Positions 1-11,061 of a DNA stretch of 64,000 nt are shown here, one piece after another. Positions within the stretch are counted from its first letter, which is position 1. Each line of letters starts with the position of its first letter. Below the pieces are notes generated by a model. The model was not told where the DNA came from. It did no database searches and was given only the letters and a program-made list of their open reading frames with translations. The stretch comes from Bactrocera neohumeralis (Eukaryota > Arthropoda > Insecta > Diptera > Tephritidae). The DNA is taken from assembly GCF_024586455.1 (NCBI RefSeq), contig NC_065919.1, forward strand, positions 35,936,839 to 36,000,838, in the 5' to 3' direction. The position numbers were made by a program, and so were the translations under genes.

Positions 1-940
1 TTCTAGTGGTTATAAAAGTGAAAAATATAAGTGCAAAATTAATTTTATATCGAGAAAATACGTAATCAAAATAGAGGTAATTTTCAACTTTAAACGCGAA
101 TATCTCGAAAACTATAAGCTTCCTGAGGCTATAACTATATATATTCTTGATCTGGAGAGTCTCTTTTATCCGACCATACCCATTTTACTCCCGAAATCCT
201 GGGACGGTATACTAAAGTCTCCTCATTTTCCGACTTTTCCTCATGAAAAGCATACTGTTTAAATGAGTTAAGCATCCACCCCCTATACCTGGTAAAACTG
301 GCGCATCCTAATGCTACATCGCAATTCACCACAGCTGATGACTACAACACATCTCACCACACCCACTAAACAAAAAGGATGGACAGCAGGATAGAAAACA
401 TTAATTCGTTCTAAACAATTCGAACAACACATTCGTCCACACACTGCGCCGCGTAAGCACTGACTCTGCGTTTACAACACCCGACCTGCACGCTACAGTA
501 AGCCTTTCGACAACAGCGATCTGGCGCGCTATCTATTATACATACGCTCCTTTATGTGGATTACCCAAATAATTGAATATTTTATGTTAATATAATAAAC
601 TTTGAAAAAATACCCATAAAGACTTAATAAATTATATAATTATAAATACATAGTATGTATATCATACGACTCAAATAACCCGGTACTTTTATTCCCAATG
701 TGCGTGACATTGTATCTACAGGTTACAAAGTTAAACACATACGGTTTTTTTTCTAAACCTTCCCCGATCCAATCTCTGATAATTTCATCAAGATTGGTTC
801 AGCCTTTCTCGAGCATTAGCGTTTCATTCGTTTGTATGGGAAAAAGAAAGGGGCTGTTTTTAGGGCTCTTCTGGCAATTATTCGAATTTGTATCGCCGTA
901 AAAACCATCTTTGAACCTAAACGAACATTTAGAAAAAAGA
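1..940. other. Gene-free flank, unassigned
   Basis: I see no supportable gene here. The sequence is AT-rich. The short open frames have no recognisable domain and are interrupted on every frame. A CA-rich, moderately complex stretch at about 340-520 is not a repeat I recognise. Confidence 0.4.
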
Positions 941-984
941 ATTGACCAAAATGAACCAGGCGTTGTTGAGTTATGCGCTTAGCA

Positions 985-1862
985 ACACATTTTGCGATTC
1001 ATTTTTAGATATAAGATTTAGTCCTTATATATGGCACTTGAAAAGTTTTCTGTTAATAGCGTTTTTTGGGCGTAGAAGTGGATCGATTACGCCCATATAC
1101 AAACAGTTTTTTTTATTTATTTCTATTTTTTTTTTCGTTTTGATACTAAGGAACTCGCATACCAAGTTTCATCAAGGTATCTTAATTTTTACTCAAGTTC
1201 AAGACGGTCATTCGGATTTCAACTTTTCTTAACACTCTGATCACTTATATATGTACATATGTATATAACCCTCGAAATTTCTACGAAAAAATGGGGCGGC
1301 TAACAGAAGGTTTCAAGACCGGAGCATACTCTTGTAGAACCTCCAGAGGTGACCCAGTGACTGATGCCCAGAGTATACTAAAAGTGAAAAGAGTAAGTGA
1401 GTAAAGAGCATTGAAAGTACAACGCCCGGAGAAGGCGAACGTTATTACCCAATCGATGATGATGGATGGATGTTCCATTGCCCGACCATGAAGAAGTTTG
1501 AATAACAATTACGCGTCTGAAGAACAACAAAGCGGCGGGGGCCGATGGATTGCCGGCCGAGCTATTCAAACACGGCGGCGAAGAACTGAAAGGGGCATGC
1601 ATCAGCTTCTTTGCAAAATATGATCGGTCGAACGCATGCCTGTCACTGCTGACAGTCTTAATTTTGAAGTCGTAGATAATTTTGTCTATTTTGGAACCAG
1701 TATAAACACCCCCAGCAATATCAGCCTGGAAATCCGGGAGGAAGACAGGCGCCAGGATTTCAACGAGTCTCATCATGCCAATTTTTATCTTGATTAATTT
1801 TAGGTGACACAAGCAACCTTTAGGTGAACAAAACCATTATTTTCTGCGGCAACATGTTGGCA
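985..1862 (+). mobile_element. DINE/mini-me-type repeat, family A, split by a LINE fragment
   Basis: The left part, up to about 1271, shows the family's internal block: a 'gattacgcccat' stretch, then 'accaagtttcatcaa', 'tttttactcaagtt' and 'tatataaccct'. The tail block (gatta-tttaggtgacac, then 'ttaggtgaacaaaac' and 'aacatgttg') reappears at about 1782-1862. In intact copies these two parts are adjacent, so the LINE sequence between them is a later insertion. The 5' terminal hairpin is missing or decayed in this copy. It is non-coding and presumably needed an autonomous Helentron-like partner. The family assignment rests on comparison with the better copies at 28543 and 35406. Confidence 0.6.
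1272..1750 (+). mobile_element. RTE-like LINE fragment, internally deleted
   Basis: The plus-strand translation from about 1290 gives the pieces RLTEGFKTGAYSC, then ADGLPAELFKHGGEEL, then NFEVVDNFVYFGTSINT. All three match the polyprotein of the larger LINE at 20.7-23.65 kb, which lies on the opposite strand. The reverse transcriptase between the second and third pieces, including the catalytic motifs, is missing, so this is a dead remnant. It starts at the same 'ctacgaaaaaatg' stretch that lies inside the larger copy, so its 5' end is truncated. It sits inside a family A repeat. Confidence 0.8.
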
Positions 1863-1864
1863 GT

Positions 1865-2995
1865 TTGTTAGTAATTTCACCGCTTTACTTCTTGCTTTTT
1901 TTGTCTCGTCAAAGTTTTGAAGAAAATATATTATATAAAGGCAACTAAACTTTGCTTCATTTTTACTTTAGGTAAATCATTTGGTTACATACAAACCACG
2001 ATTTGTTCAACAAAACGGTAAGGAATCCCTTACATTCATAATTCACCCAATAATTCTTTCTAATAAATCAATTCTGCGATACTTAAAATGTATAATTAAC
2101 TCACTTTGCAAAGTGATCAACCGAAGTGAAGTTTTTGTACGGAAACTTTTTTATTTCGTTTTTAATTGCAGATGCGAATAATATTTTTTATAATATTTTT
2201 CGGATGAAGGTTGTGGATAACCATTTCTTGGAATATAGCTTTCATGGAAGTACATAATATTTTAAAACTTAGATTATTATTATATTAGATTAATCAAATT
2301 AATGCTTACTAAAAACCTGTAAGCACTTAATGATTTAATTAGTTTGACGGCAACTACAACTAAAGTATCTGTGACGCGCATATGGATTGATCTTCCCGTC
2401 TTTTGACACTTTTATCGATTCGCCTTAAGTCAACTATCAGCTTCATTCAAGAGTAAACACACGTCATTGCGAACACACTGCACACAGTGTAATGCTCAGA
2501 GAACATTTGGGTTCAAAATGAAAAATGAGCAATCAATGTTCAAAGTATGTAATTCAATAGAAAAGGTAATGTGCGCTACCAGCCATCAAACCTACATACA
2601 CGCGTGTGTGTTTATGCTTGCAGACACATGTTAGGGCACGCGTTCCTGCACGATGATATTTGGTGGTGGTGCATATAAGCCCGATCGCTTCAGTGCAGGA
2701 CAAAACGCCTTGTGCAAAATGCATTGAATTATATTTATTTAGGGTAGCCAAAATGTGACAGTTTTTGTTTCGAAAAGTAGAATTTATTGATGAAAAATTT
2801 TGGCGATAGGGGGGAAATCGTTGCAGCTGTTGTGATTTCACAAAACTTTGTACGTATTAACGTGCGATTATTTGCGTAGGGGTTAACTGCATGTGTATTG
2901 ATTGCAACATTCTAGGGATGATTTCTCCTGGGCTAACCGTTTCCTGACAATTAAAAAATTCCAAACTCTAGTATCATTATATATTATATCATGAT
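1865..2995. other. ftz downstream DNA, no gene seen
   Basis: This AT-rich sequence lies beyond the likely ftz polyadenylation site. The longest frame, about 95 codons on the minus strand near 2554-2841, has no recognisable features. I see no repeat of known type. Confidence 0.4.
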
Positions 2996-2996
2996 T

Positions 2997-3002
2997 TTTA
3001 TT
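2997..3002 (-). terminator. Candidate ftz polyadenylation signal
   Basis: TTTATT on the plus strand reads AATAAA in the sense of ftz, about 535 bases past the stop codon. It is the first canonical hexamer I noticed downstream of ftz. The implied 3' UTR of about half a kilobase is reasonable for a fly gene. It is a motif match only. Confidence 0.35.
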
Positions 3003-3139
3003 TAAAATAAAGAACTCATTATAAATAGTACTTGCTTATGTATTAATATCAATCAGGTAATTCTATATACATATATGTTTTACATTTTTTATATGATTCA
3101 GCTTTCATCACAATGCACAATCTAGTGCTAGTACAACTA

Positions 3140-3165
3140 GGCGGCTCCGCTATCGGAAAGCCGCC
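3140..3165 (-). other. GC-rich hairpin in the presumed ftz 3' UTR
   Basis: The arms GGCGGC and GCCGCC flank an inner TCCG/CGGA stem around a CTAT tetraloop, with a two-base AA bulge. It stands out in otherwise AT-rich DNA about 370 bases past the ftz stop and before the candidate AATAAA, so it would be transcribed. Its role is unknown: an RNA element or a DNA-binding site are both possible. Confidence 0.5.
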
Positions 3166-3535
3166 CTCATTCAGGTGTTATTTTCGATACAATCCTATAG
3201 AGTATTCTATTAATTTATAGTTTTTGAGCGCGACTGCCACCCGCTTTACAAGCGAAGCGAACGTAATCGGTAAACGTCAACCTTTTGACGAAAGTTCCTA
3301 TGAGTGTGTTTTTTTTTTCGTTTTAACGCATTTCTCCTTTACTGTGTACACAAGTCCGCAGGGGATCTGCTTGTGTACTATCGTTGCGATCCCTCAAAAA
3401 TCGGTTTTTCTTTGACCGTTTATCTATCATAGTTAAACGGCAGAAAACCGAAATGTTTGCGCGTCCATGCACCCTCTGAGTACCGCACAGTCAACTGTGT
3501 GTTTCTGGTGTTTGTGGATCACCACGCTTTGGCTT

Positions 3536-5426
3536 CTACGGTAAATACATCGAGGATCCTGCTGATGAGTTTGCCATTTGCTGTGGATGCTGCTGTTGTG
3601 AAGGCAATACCTGTTGTTGTTGTTGTTGTTGTTGAGGTATTGGTTGATCTAAATGTTGTTTATGCTGGCGCTGTTGGAGGTAATGCTGCTGCTGGTTCTG
3701 GTAGGTGTGCGGTGGATATTGCTGAGCCAATAGATATGGTGACTGCTGTGGATACTGATGATGATTTTGGTTGTATATTGATTGTCCTGCTGATCCGGCA
3801 CCATACATTTGGCCGCAATGTGGAAAAGTGCCCTGTGCTGGATAAGTGTTCATTGCATTTGGTGAATATCCTTGGCCACCAGCCATGTAGTTTGGATAAG
3901 TTGGCGTAATGGGGCCGTTGGTTTGGGCGCCCAAGTACAAATATTGTCCTTGAGAAGATGGTTGAGCAGGTGGACAAGCTTCTGAGTTAGTGGTTGGGTA
4001 ATGTGGAAGACCGTGTAGTTCTGGTGTGGCGGGTTCCAGGGTGCGGTCCTTCTTACATTTCATGCGCCTATTCTGAAACCAAATTTTTATTTGGCGTTCA
4101 GTAAGCGATAACGCATTGGCAATTTCAATACGGCGACTGCGGCTGATATAACGATTCGAATAGAACTCCTTCTCCAACTCCACCGTCTGGAAACGTGTAT
4201 AGGTCTGACGAGTACGCTTTGAATCTTTACCGTCTGTAAATAATAACACATATAATATTAGTAAATAGTAAATGAAGAAAATAACCAAATAATATATAAA
4301 TGACTGTAGCTATGTAAAATATATCATGAAAGGGGATTGTCAAATGCTTACCTGCTGGCGAATTGTCTTCACAGAGGGACCAATTAAACTCTGCTGCTGT
4401 ATCTGTCAAAATTTGATGATTGATTTCATGTTGTTGCAATTGCAATGGCTGCTCTTTATGTTGATTGACAGTTTGATCATGCGGTGACAAGGGTGGTGTG
4501 CTAATACCATTGATGTGAGATGTGTTTGTGGAGAGAGTGTTTTTTATTGGTTCAGCAACAGCTGATGCGATTGCCAACGATGGCGGCTCTATTGTAGTTG
4601 CCAGCAAAGTTGCAGATGCATTTGATGGAGGTGGTGTGAGATAATCGCTAGTTTTACCATGATTCAATTGTTTCAAAGATTGAGGAGAGTATGCTTCCAA
4701 ATAACTCATCTCTGTTCGGCTTGGCGATGGCAGTGTACTATGAGTGGAAGGTGTCGACATACGACTGCCGTCAGCGGCAACATCCTGGTCCAAACTGGGC
4801 GGTGCACTGACTGGGTAACTAGTTCCATTATCACTCATTGAATTTAAATTGCATTTGCTGGTTGACTGTTTATTTGGGGAACTAACCTTCTCCATTGTGG
4901 TAAAAAAGTAGTTGGGATTATACTTTAATTTCTTTGCAGGATTGGTAAGTAAGGAACGTAAGGTGCTGGGTTTTTCTGTCTCTTGTGACAAATTTTCCTC
5001 GCATTCGAAGTGTTTTCGCTTAATAGCTTGATTAGTTTGTTTATCCTCAAATGTATTTAAATCTGCGACAACAACAGGACTGTTCTTCGCTTCATCCTTC
5101 CCCACGTCGGAATTTTCTTGATTAGTCGTATTTTTATAACCAATATACTGGCAGTATGATTCGGCAGATGCTGCGTTGTTATAACTCCATGCTTCACCAT
5201 CATATATTTGTTCTGCAGTCTTCACTTGATTTGATTTGAATTGATCATAGCTCGGGTGATATGCCTTAGAAAAACGGGTGTGATCCAGATTGTGCATAAA
5301 GTTATTACCACTGGTTGTATCGTAATAAGGCGTATTGTTGCTGTAATATCCACTGTAAGCATACGCTTGTTGCTGAGTCATCATTGTGTTGTTTGCGTAT
5401 TCAGCGTAATAGTTGGTAGTGGCCAT
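3536..5426 (-). CDS. ftz: Fushi tarazu, pair-rule homeodomain transcription factor (2 exons)
   Basis: This is a nuclear DNA-binding regulator that in Drosophila patterns alternate parasegments with FTZ-F1. Exon 1 is 5426-4352 and exon 2 is 4233-3536. They join GCAG|gtaagc to ttacag|AC in phase 1 and give 590 residues. The ATG at 5426 (MATTNYYAEY) is preferred over an in-frame upstream ATG at 5453. The protein has Tyr/Asn-rich N-terminal sequence, the LRSLL nuclear-receptor box at 156-160 followed by TNPAKKLKYNPNYF, and the Drosophila-like blocks DYLTPPP, GISTPPLSP and EINHQI...FNWS. The homeodomain is at about 363-422, with W48, F49, Q50, N51 and R53 intact, and ends MKCKKDR. The tail is Gln/Pro/Tyr-rich with an eight-Gln run at 559-566. 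No YPWM is present, as in Drosophila Ftz. It is longer than the Drosophila protein (about 410 residues). The homeodomain has unusual residues (Y21, S22, S29). Identification is secure. Confidence 0.97.
4234..4351 (-). other. ftz: ftz intron (118 bp)
   Basis: Read on the minus strand, the donor is CAG|gtaagc and the acceptor ttattatttacag|ACGG. Splicing joins D359 across the boundary and restores one 590-codon frame with no stop. The intron lies just before the homeobox, the same relative place as in Drosophila ftz. Confidence 0.93.
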
Positions 5427-5546
5427 ATTTTTAATACATATAGCTAAAATCACGTATATTTATAATTTTTAGCAAGTTAACGTTTGCAACGATGTGATAC
5501 TGTTGAAGTTACTTTAGCAAATGTGGGATTGAAGTGTCTGATCCAG

Positions 5547-5555
5547 CTTAAAATA
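5547..5555 (-). promoter_or_regulatory. ftz: Candidate ftz TATA-like box
   Basis: On the minus strand, TATTTTAAG lies about 120 bases upstream of the ATG, which would suit a short leader like that of Drosophila ftz. A second candidate, TATAAA at about 5680, is further upstream. Neither start site can be fixed from sequence alone. Confidence 0.25.
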
Positions 5556-5848
5556 CCCTCGAAACCTTAGCTCTTCTGCCTGCGTTTTTTCTCTAACGTC
5601 GTGCTTATTCTATTCCTTTATTTTGGCACACGACCTTCCCTGAAATTTGTTGTTGTTAGTATAGCTGATACTCTGTTTATAACATTGTTGTTGCACCGTT
5701 TCGCTCGTCATAGCACATAAATATCCCTTCGCATGACATTTTCGACACATGCTGTGCACGTACTACCATCCAAATATGAAGCCGAATGAGTACAATTTTA
5801 ATTCCCCTCATAGACTATGCTGAAAACACTCATTTAGTTTATACACCA

Positions 5849-6739
5849 TTACCTACAAGGGGTGAAAGCATATTGCAAAATCACAAAAAGCAGGTCAGGT
5901 TAAGAAAAATTTATTGCACTTTTCTGTACTATTTTTGTTGAGAGAAATTTTTATCCGAACGGATAATACCTATGTCGACTCAAGACTTGGTCATAGTCGG
6001 AGTGGAAAACTCGGATAAACACATGAGATTTTGTCTAAGAACAATGGCTAATGTTTGCATGCCTACCTGCTGAGCTCTTTATTGCTTATAAACGATGTTC
6101 TTCTACGTGCAGAGGCCATTATTAGCGCGAGATTTTCAACGCTTTACGCCGCTGCATTCCAAGGTCAAATGAAATACTACTAAAGATTTTCGAGGCCAGG
6201 CGTACGCTCGTACTGACTAAATACAATGCGCTTCAAACACTGTTCATATGTACATATGTATATGTTGTGACTACCTCCCACGGTTGATAATTAAAATGAA
6301 TGCCAAAATAGAAAGACTTTCAAAGGACTTGAAATGGGAAAAGTATCGCTTTCGTACTTCAGCTAATTGAAATAATCATAAACACTAAAGAACTAAAGAA
6401 ATGCTCTCAAAATTTTAAAATAACGAAGTGTAAAAGCAGCGAAGTGCACGTACATACATATATCATTAGTTTCGAAGCTAAAGGAATAATACTTAGTATA
6501 CGTACATACATACATACATATGTATGTATCATGTACATGGAACTGATGTTTTTCGAACCCGGTAGATAACAACAATGACATTTCATCTTGTTACAAAATT
6601 GTTGGGAAAATACCCACAGCTTTTGTTAGCGATTCTTTTATTGTCAGTAAAAATCTAATTCTTTTGTAAACTTTCTGCACAAATGTTCGAGGTGTATTTT
6701 GTGAATAATTAAAGAATTTTCTCGTGTGGACGCTACCTA
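5849..6739 (-). promoter_or_regulatory. ftz: ftz upstream control region with Zelda-type and FTZ-F1 motifs
   Basis: The region between about 420 and 1310 bases upstream of the ftz ATG holds a perfect CAGGTAG (minus strand, 6063-6069), a TAGGTAG (minus, 6733-6739), a TAGGTAA (minus, 5849-5855) and CCAAGGTCA (plus, 6159-6167). The first three match TAGteam sites bound by Zelda, which opens early zygotic genes in flies. The last matches the FTZ-F1 site, known from the Drosophila ftz zebra element. The motifs are seen; their use is inferred from position and from known ftz control. Confidence 0.5.
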
Positions 6740-7605
6740 CACCACTGTTGCTGTTGCTGCCTGGCGACAGTGCGTTTATTACGCGCATTTTTCGCGGAAG
6801 TCCACAAGAAGGACCGAATTTCGCAATGAAGGTAGCAAAGTCGTCGCGCCTTACTGAAAACTGTCATCGAAACCATTACGCTTCATTACGGTAGCTGCAG
6901 ACGATAGAACGTTCGTCTGAAGATCTACATCTTGAGTATGAATTTGAGTTCGGACTTAATTATGATAAAGCCAGTATATACGTACATAAATAAATCCGTC
7001 ACGGCAAATAGTTCGAACACCTATTCATTGAGTTAAACCGATGAAGGTGTCATGTTTTATACTTGCGAGAGAAGGATTATCTCTGGGTATTAGAGAGATA
7101 CACATTGTGGCACAATAATAATTAAACTAGTAAACATTACGGAATACATATAAATGCATAGATGAATGGTCGTGAAAAATACGCTTACAGGTTTTGAATA
7201 TTTAACAGTACTTCATGTGCCAAAAAGTCAATTAATAACATTAACTGTCAAAGATAAGCATTTATGTGCATATATTTGTTCCATAACTATATACATACAT
7301 ATCACATACAAAATTTAGTCTACGATAACTTGAACGAAGAAATGCCAAACAATTTATTCTTATCTCTATAAATGTATGCCAATGGTTTAGAAAAATTCAT
7401 TGATTTAAAATAATATATTTAGAGGCATCAGCCAGCATTAAATGTAAACAAATAATAATTCGTTCGTCTAAAATATGATTTTTTGCACAGTATCCATATT
7501 TCACATAATTGGGAGTTATTTATTATTCGAGTATTTATTAAATATGTTATATCGTAACACTGTAGTAATATATAAATCGACTTGTCAACCAGAGAGACGA
7601 AATTT
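6740..7605. other. Gene-free ftz upstream DNA
   Basis: I see no coding gene and no assigned repeat. Short TATG/CATA runs occur, as they do through much of the window. Distal ftz enhancers could lie here but nothing specific can be pointed to. Confidence 0.35.
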
Positions 7606-7690
7606 CACAAGTAAGGAATGGCTATGTTTGGGAGTAACCGAGTATTTTATACTTTCGCGATTTTCCGGGGAAATATTGTCAGGCTTTGGG
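7606..7690 (+). repeat. Family A DINE-type repeat, 5' end fragment
   Basis: The fragment begins acaagtaaggaatggctatg and runs through a 'taaccgag' half-hairpin to 'attttatact', the 5' terminal block of family A. The body of the repeat is not recognisable afterwards. Confidence 0.5.
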
Positions 7691-7699
7691 AAAACTCTG

Positions 7700-8595
7700 C
7701 ATTAAAAATGTTATTTAAGAATTCATAATAATCAGATTTGTCCTCGTAATCTTTGTTAAAGGCAAGGTTGGGAATTCTTTAATTCACAAATTTTGGAATT
7801 CGGGATGAAAACTTAGATTAAAAATTAAATTTTTATTTTTTGCAAATTAGTGGATTTCATTTTTTTTATTTTTCAATCTAGTAGTTGGTATTAAAAATAA
7901 AATAATACATTTTTAATTTGCAATTCTGAATACAGGTCATAACCACACTTAGTTTAATTACTATAGTTTTTTCGTGTCTGAAATATTTATCTCAAAATCG
8001 TCCAAATCAGCTCATATAGGATGTATGGTATGTAGATATACTTATGTATATGTGATGTAAACTCAGCTAAAGAGGCTAGATTTATTGCAATGGGTATACT
8101 ATAATGAAAAGGTAAACCATAGAATCTGTTTAATGTCAGACAGAAGGGAGGAAATCACTCATCTGGTATATTGGGGCTAGGAGATGGTATGGTTTACACT
8201 TTCTTTTAGCATTACTCAATTACATTCGAGAAAGTATTTCCACATAATTTGTAATGTTATTATACTGTATTATCACATATCTCAGCGATTTACAGATATT
8301 TGGTGTAAAAAACGCTGTAGGCACTGACGTCCACATATTTGGCAGCTGATGGCTTGAATAGTCCGATTTCGACAATGTTTGAATGTAATAACGCTTACAT
8401 ACATACACACATTAAGGGCGCTATGTGTATCGTCATCCAGGTCATATACATACAATATTCAACTCTATTCCTATCTCGATTAATATTAGTTTATACAAAC
8501 AACCGTTAATTGGATAAAACTATTATACTCTCTATATATATATAAATATTTATGTATATAGATACACCAGCATCAAAATATTATATTATCTGATA
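7700..8595. other. Gene-free AT-rich stretch
   Basis: There is no open frame with recognisable content. Long A/T tracts and dinucleotide-rich patches occur between two repeats. Confidence 0.35.
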
Positions 8596-8601
8596 ATAAA
8601 A

Positions 8602-9127
8602 ACAAGAAAAAACGTTAACTTCGGTTGCACCGAAGCTAAATACCCTTCACAGGTGCATTTATGTTAGTAACTATGTGTTCAGTTTGTATGGAAGCTATAT
8701 GCTATAGTAATCCGTTCTGAACAAGTTTTTTAGAGATTACATTGTTGCCTTAGAAAATAATCTATACCAAATTTCGTGAATATATCTTGTCAAATGTGAA
8801 AGTTTTCCATACAAGCATTTGATTCCGATCGTTCAGTTTGTATGGCAGCTATATGTTATAGTGGTCCGATATCGGCCGTTCCGACAAATAAGCAGCTTCT
8901 TGAAGAGAAAATGACGTTTGCAAAATTTCAAAACGATATCTTAAAAACTGAGGGACTAGTTCGTATATATACAGACAGGCAGACAGACGGACAGACAGAC
9001 GGACATGGCTAAATCGACTCAGCTCGATATACTGATCATTTATATACATACTTTATAGGGTCTCCGACGATTCCTTCTGGGTGTTACAAACTTCGTGACA
9101 AACTTCATATACCCTGTTCAGGGTATA
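8602..9127 (+). mobile_element. DINE/mini-me-type repeat, family B, full length
   Basis: The 5' end is acaagaaaaaacgttaact followed by a CTTCGG-CCGAAG hairpin. The body has 'cagtttgtatggaagctata', then a short GTCY-type run (gacagacggacagacagac), a TA-rich stretch and 'ccttctgggtgttaca'. The 3' end is the perfect stem-loop TATACCCTG-tt-CAGGGTATA at 9108-9127. A core microsatellite and a 3' stem-loop are the hallmarks described for mini-me/DINE-1 elements, which are linked to Helentrons. It is non-coding. This is the best plus-strand copy of family B. Confidence 0.75.
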
Positions 9128-9134
9128 ATATAAT

Positions 9135-11055
9135 ATATGACCTTCACTCAGCGATACCTATAGTACCATATTTCGTATACTATAGAGTGTGAGAGAAAGA
9201 ATAAAATTAGTAAGGTTATCAAATGAGACAATAGTATTAAGATGTCTTATAAAAATAGAACTAAGAAAAGAAACAAATGGATTTTGCTCGTCAAAAGAGA
9301 GGAATTTCGCCAAGAGAATATTTGGTAGCAATTTTAGTAAATGCTAAGAATTTGGCTAAATTATAAATTTTGATGAAAACCCTCTTACCGAGGGTATAAT
9401 TTTGAAATTCAGATTTCTGTGGCCCTCATCTAGCGTTAATCTCTACCGAAACATCGCTCTTTTAGTTTTGAACAATACTATTGTGTACTAGGTGAATGCA
9501 AGCCTTCTGTTGAGTTGACATTAAAGTATTTCAGACGATAAGTTCATGGAATGTCTTACCAACAAATATGTATTGTTCAGTGCAACTTGCTAAGTATACC
9601 AAAAAGTTATTACGCAAGATCCGATGTATATTAAATATCTTCTTGTTATAATACAGAATCGCGGTGTCTGAGCTAATCGCATAGATTACGTAATTCAATT
9701 ATCGACACATGACCAATCACGCCCATTCAAACCATTGCATCTTCATTTATGACACCTTTGTAAAAAAACATATTTGTGGCAAACAGGACATATAGGAAAG
9801 TTCACATTCACAAGTATATGCGTACCAGAAATTCTTCTTTAGTATGCAGCAACCCATCCACTATACAACATAACGGGAGTCGTGCCATTTTAATGCACAT
9901 TAATAAATTACTTATACATTGAAGTCGGTCCTCCCCTTTGATATTTCCCCACAAAAAATTACACTATCTAGGTATAAATACCTAGAAACGTATAACACCC
10001 CAGCAGGAAATGAAATACTACAAAATTGCTTAGGTTCCATTCCAAGTTTACCTTCATTTTCATTATATTTTCCACAAATCAACTGGTTAGTTTGTTATTA
10101 AGTTTATAGATTCGAGTAAAGGTGAGAAAGTCTAATCGTTCTTTAATTAGAGAATATAGTTTAGAGCGTGTATTTGAACAATACCTTGTAGTAATCAATC
10201 AATTCCTTTACAATATTATTACCCAAAAACCTAAAATTAACCGACTTTTATAGCCGACTCAGAGAAGTTACTTACATTTTTATGCTTTATTTATGATATT
10301 ATACCAAAGAAACTTTCTAGTTTATATCAAATTCTCCGAGTTTTTATTCGTAAGTAACGATTTGCCAAAATAAAGCCGATAATTTAAGTACCCATCTTTT
10401 GCAAACATTGGTTTCAATGATTTTGATGACACACCGCAGGGTAGTTTCATTTAGCGCCGACTATTTTCAGCGAGCCAGGCGTACGCGCCAATGTTTTTAT
10501 GTGCATTCAAACCTCACACTAGAATGTGTTAATTGAGCGAACGGCAGACACGAGGAGATACCAACCGTCATGATGCGACACACCGCCGTTCTGGAATGTA
10601 ATCATTATTTCTTAATCGTGTACTGCCCACTTTGAGGTAGGCAAAAGAGGGATAGAATCATTAATTGTGAAGTGTAACGATAACTGTCAACTGAAATCAC
10701 AAAGAGTGTCAAAGGGAAAATTCTCAAAAACCTTTGGCCAATTGACTTACAAACGGTAACTAAAGAAAGCACCTACATACATTACAGTCAAACATTTACA
10801 GTATGGACAAAATAAAAATTAAAACAGAATTTTTATGGGGAATTTTCTAAAAAAAAATGATTGATTGGCTAGAATGGCAGCTCCTTTGAAATCCTTCCGG
10901 ATTATTTTGACTGTGAGTTTAATGCTTCTCCGCATGTATTAATTTAATAAGATAAATTGGAAGTAGGCGTGGTTATCACCGGATTTTACACTTTATGAAG
11001 AGAGCTATTCTCCACAGTAAATTTAAGTAAGGTTAATACATCTTTAGTGGTTTAT
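9135..11055. other. Gene-free stretch with a near-palindrome at 9968-9985
   Basis: No gene is supported. The sequence is mixed, with some moderately complex DNA at about 10380-10700. At 9968-9985 CTAGGTAT and ATACCTAG flank two bases. No known repeat family is recognised. Confidence 0.35.
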
Positions 11056-11061
11056 GAGACA

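Noticed and set aside
3457..3909. Plus-strand open frame of 150 codons over ftz exon 2
   Set aside because: It is the antisense shadow of the ftz Gln-rich tail. Its Val-rich composition comes from reversed CAA/CAG codons.
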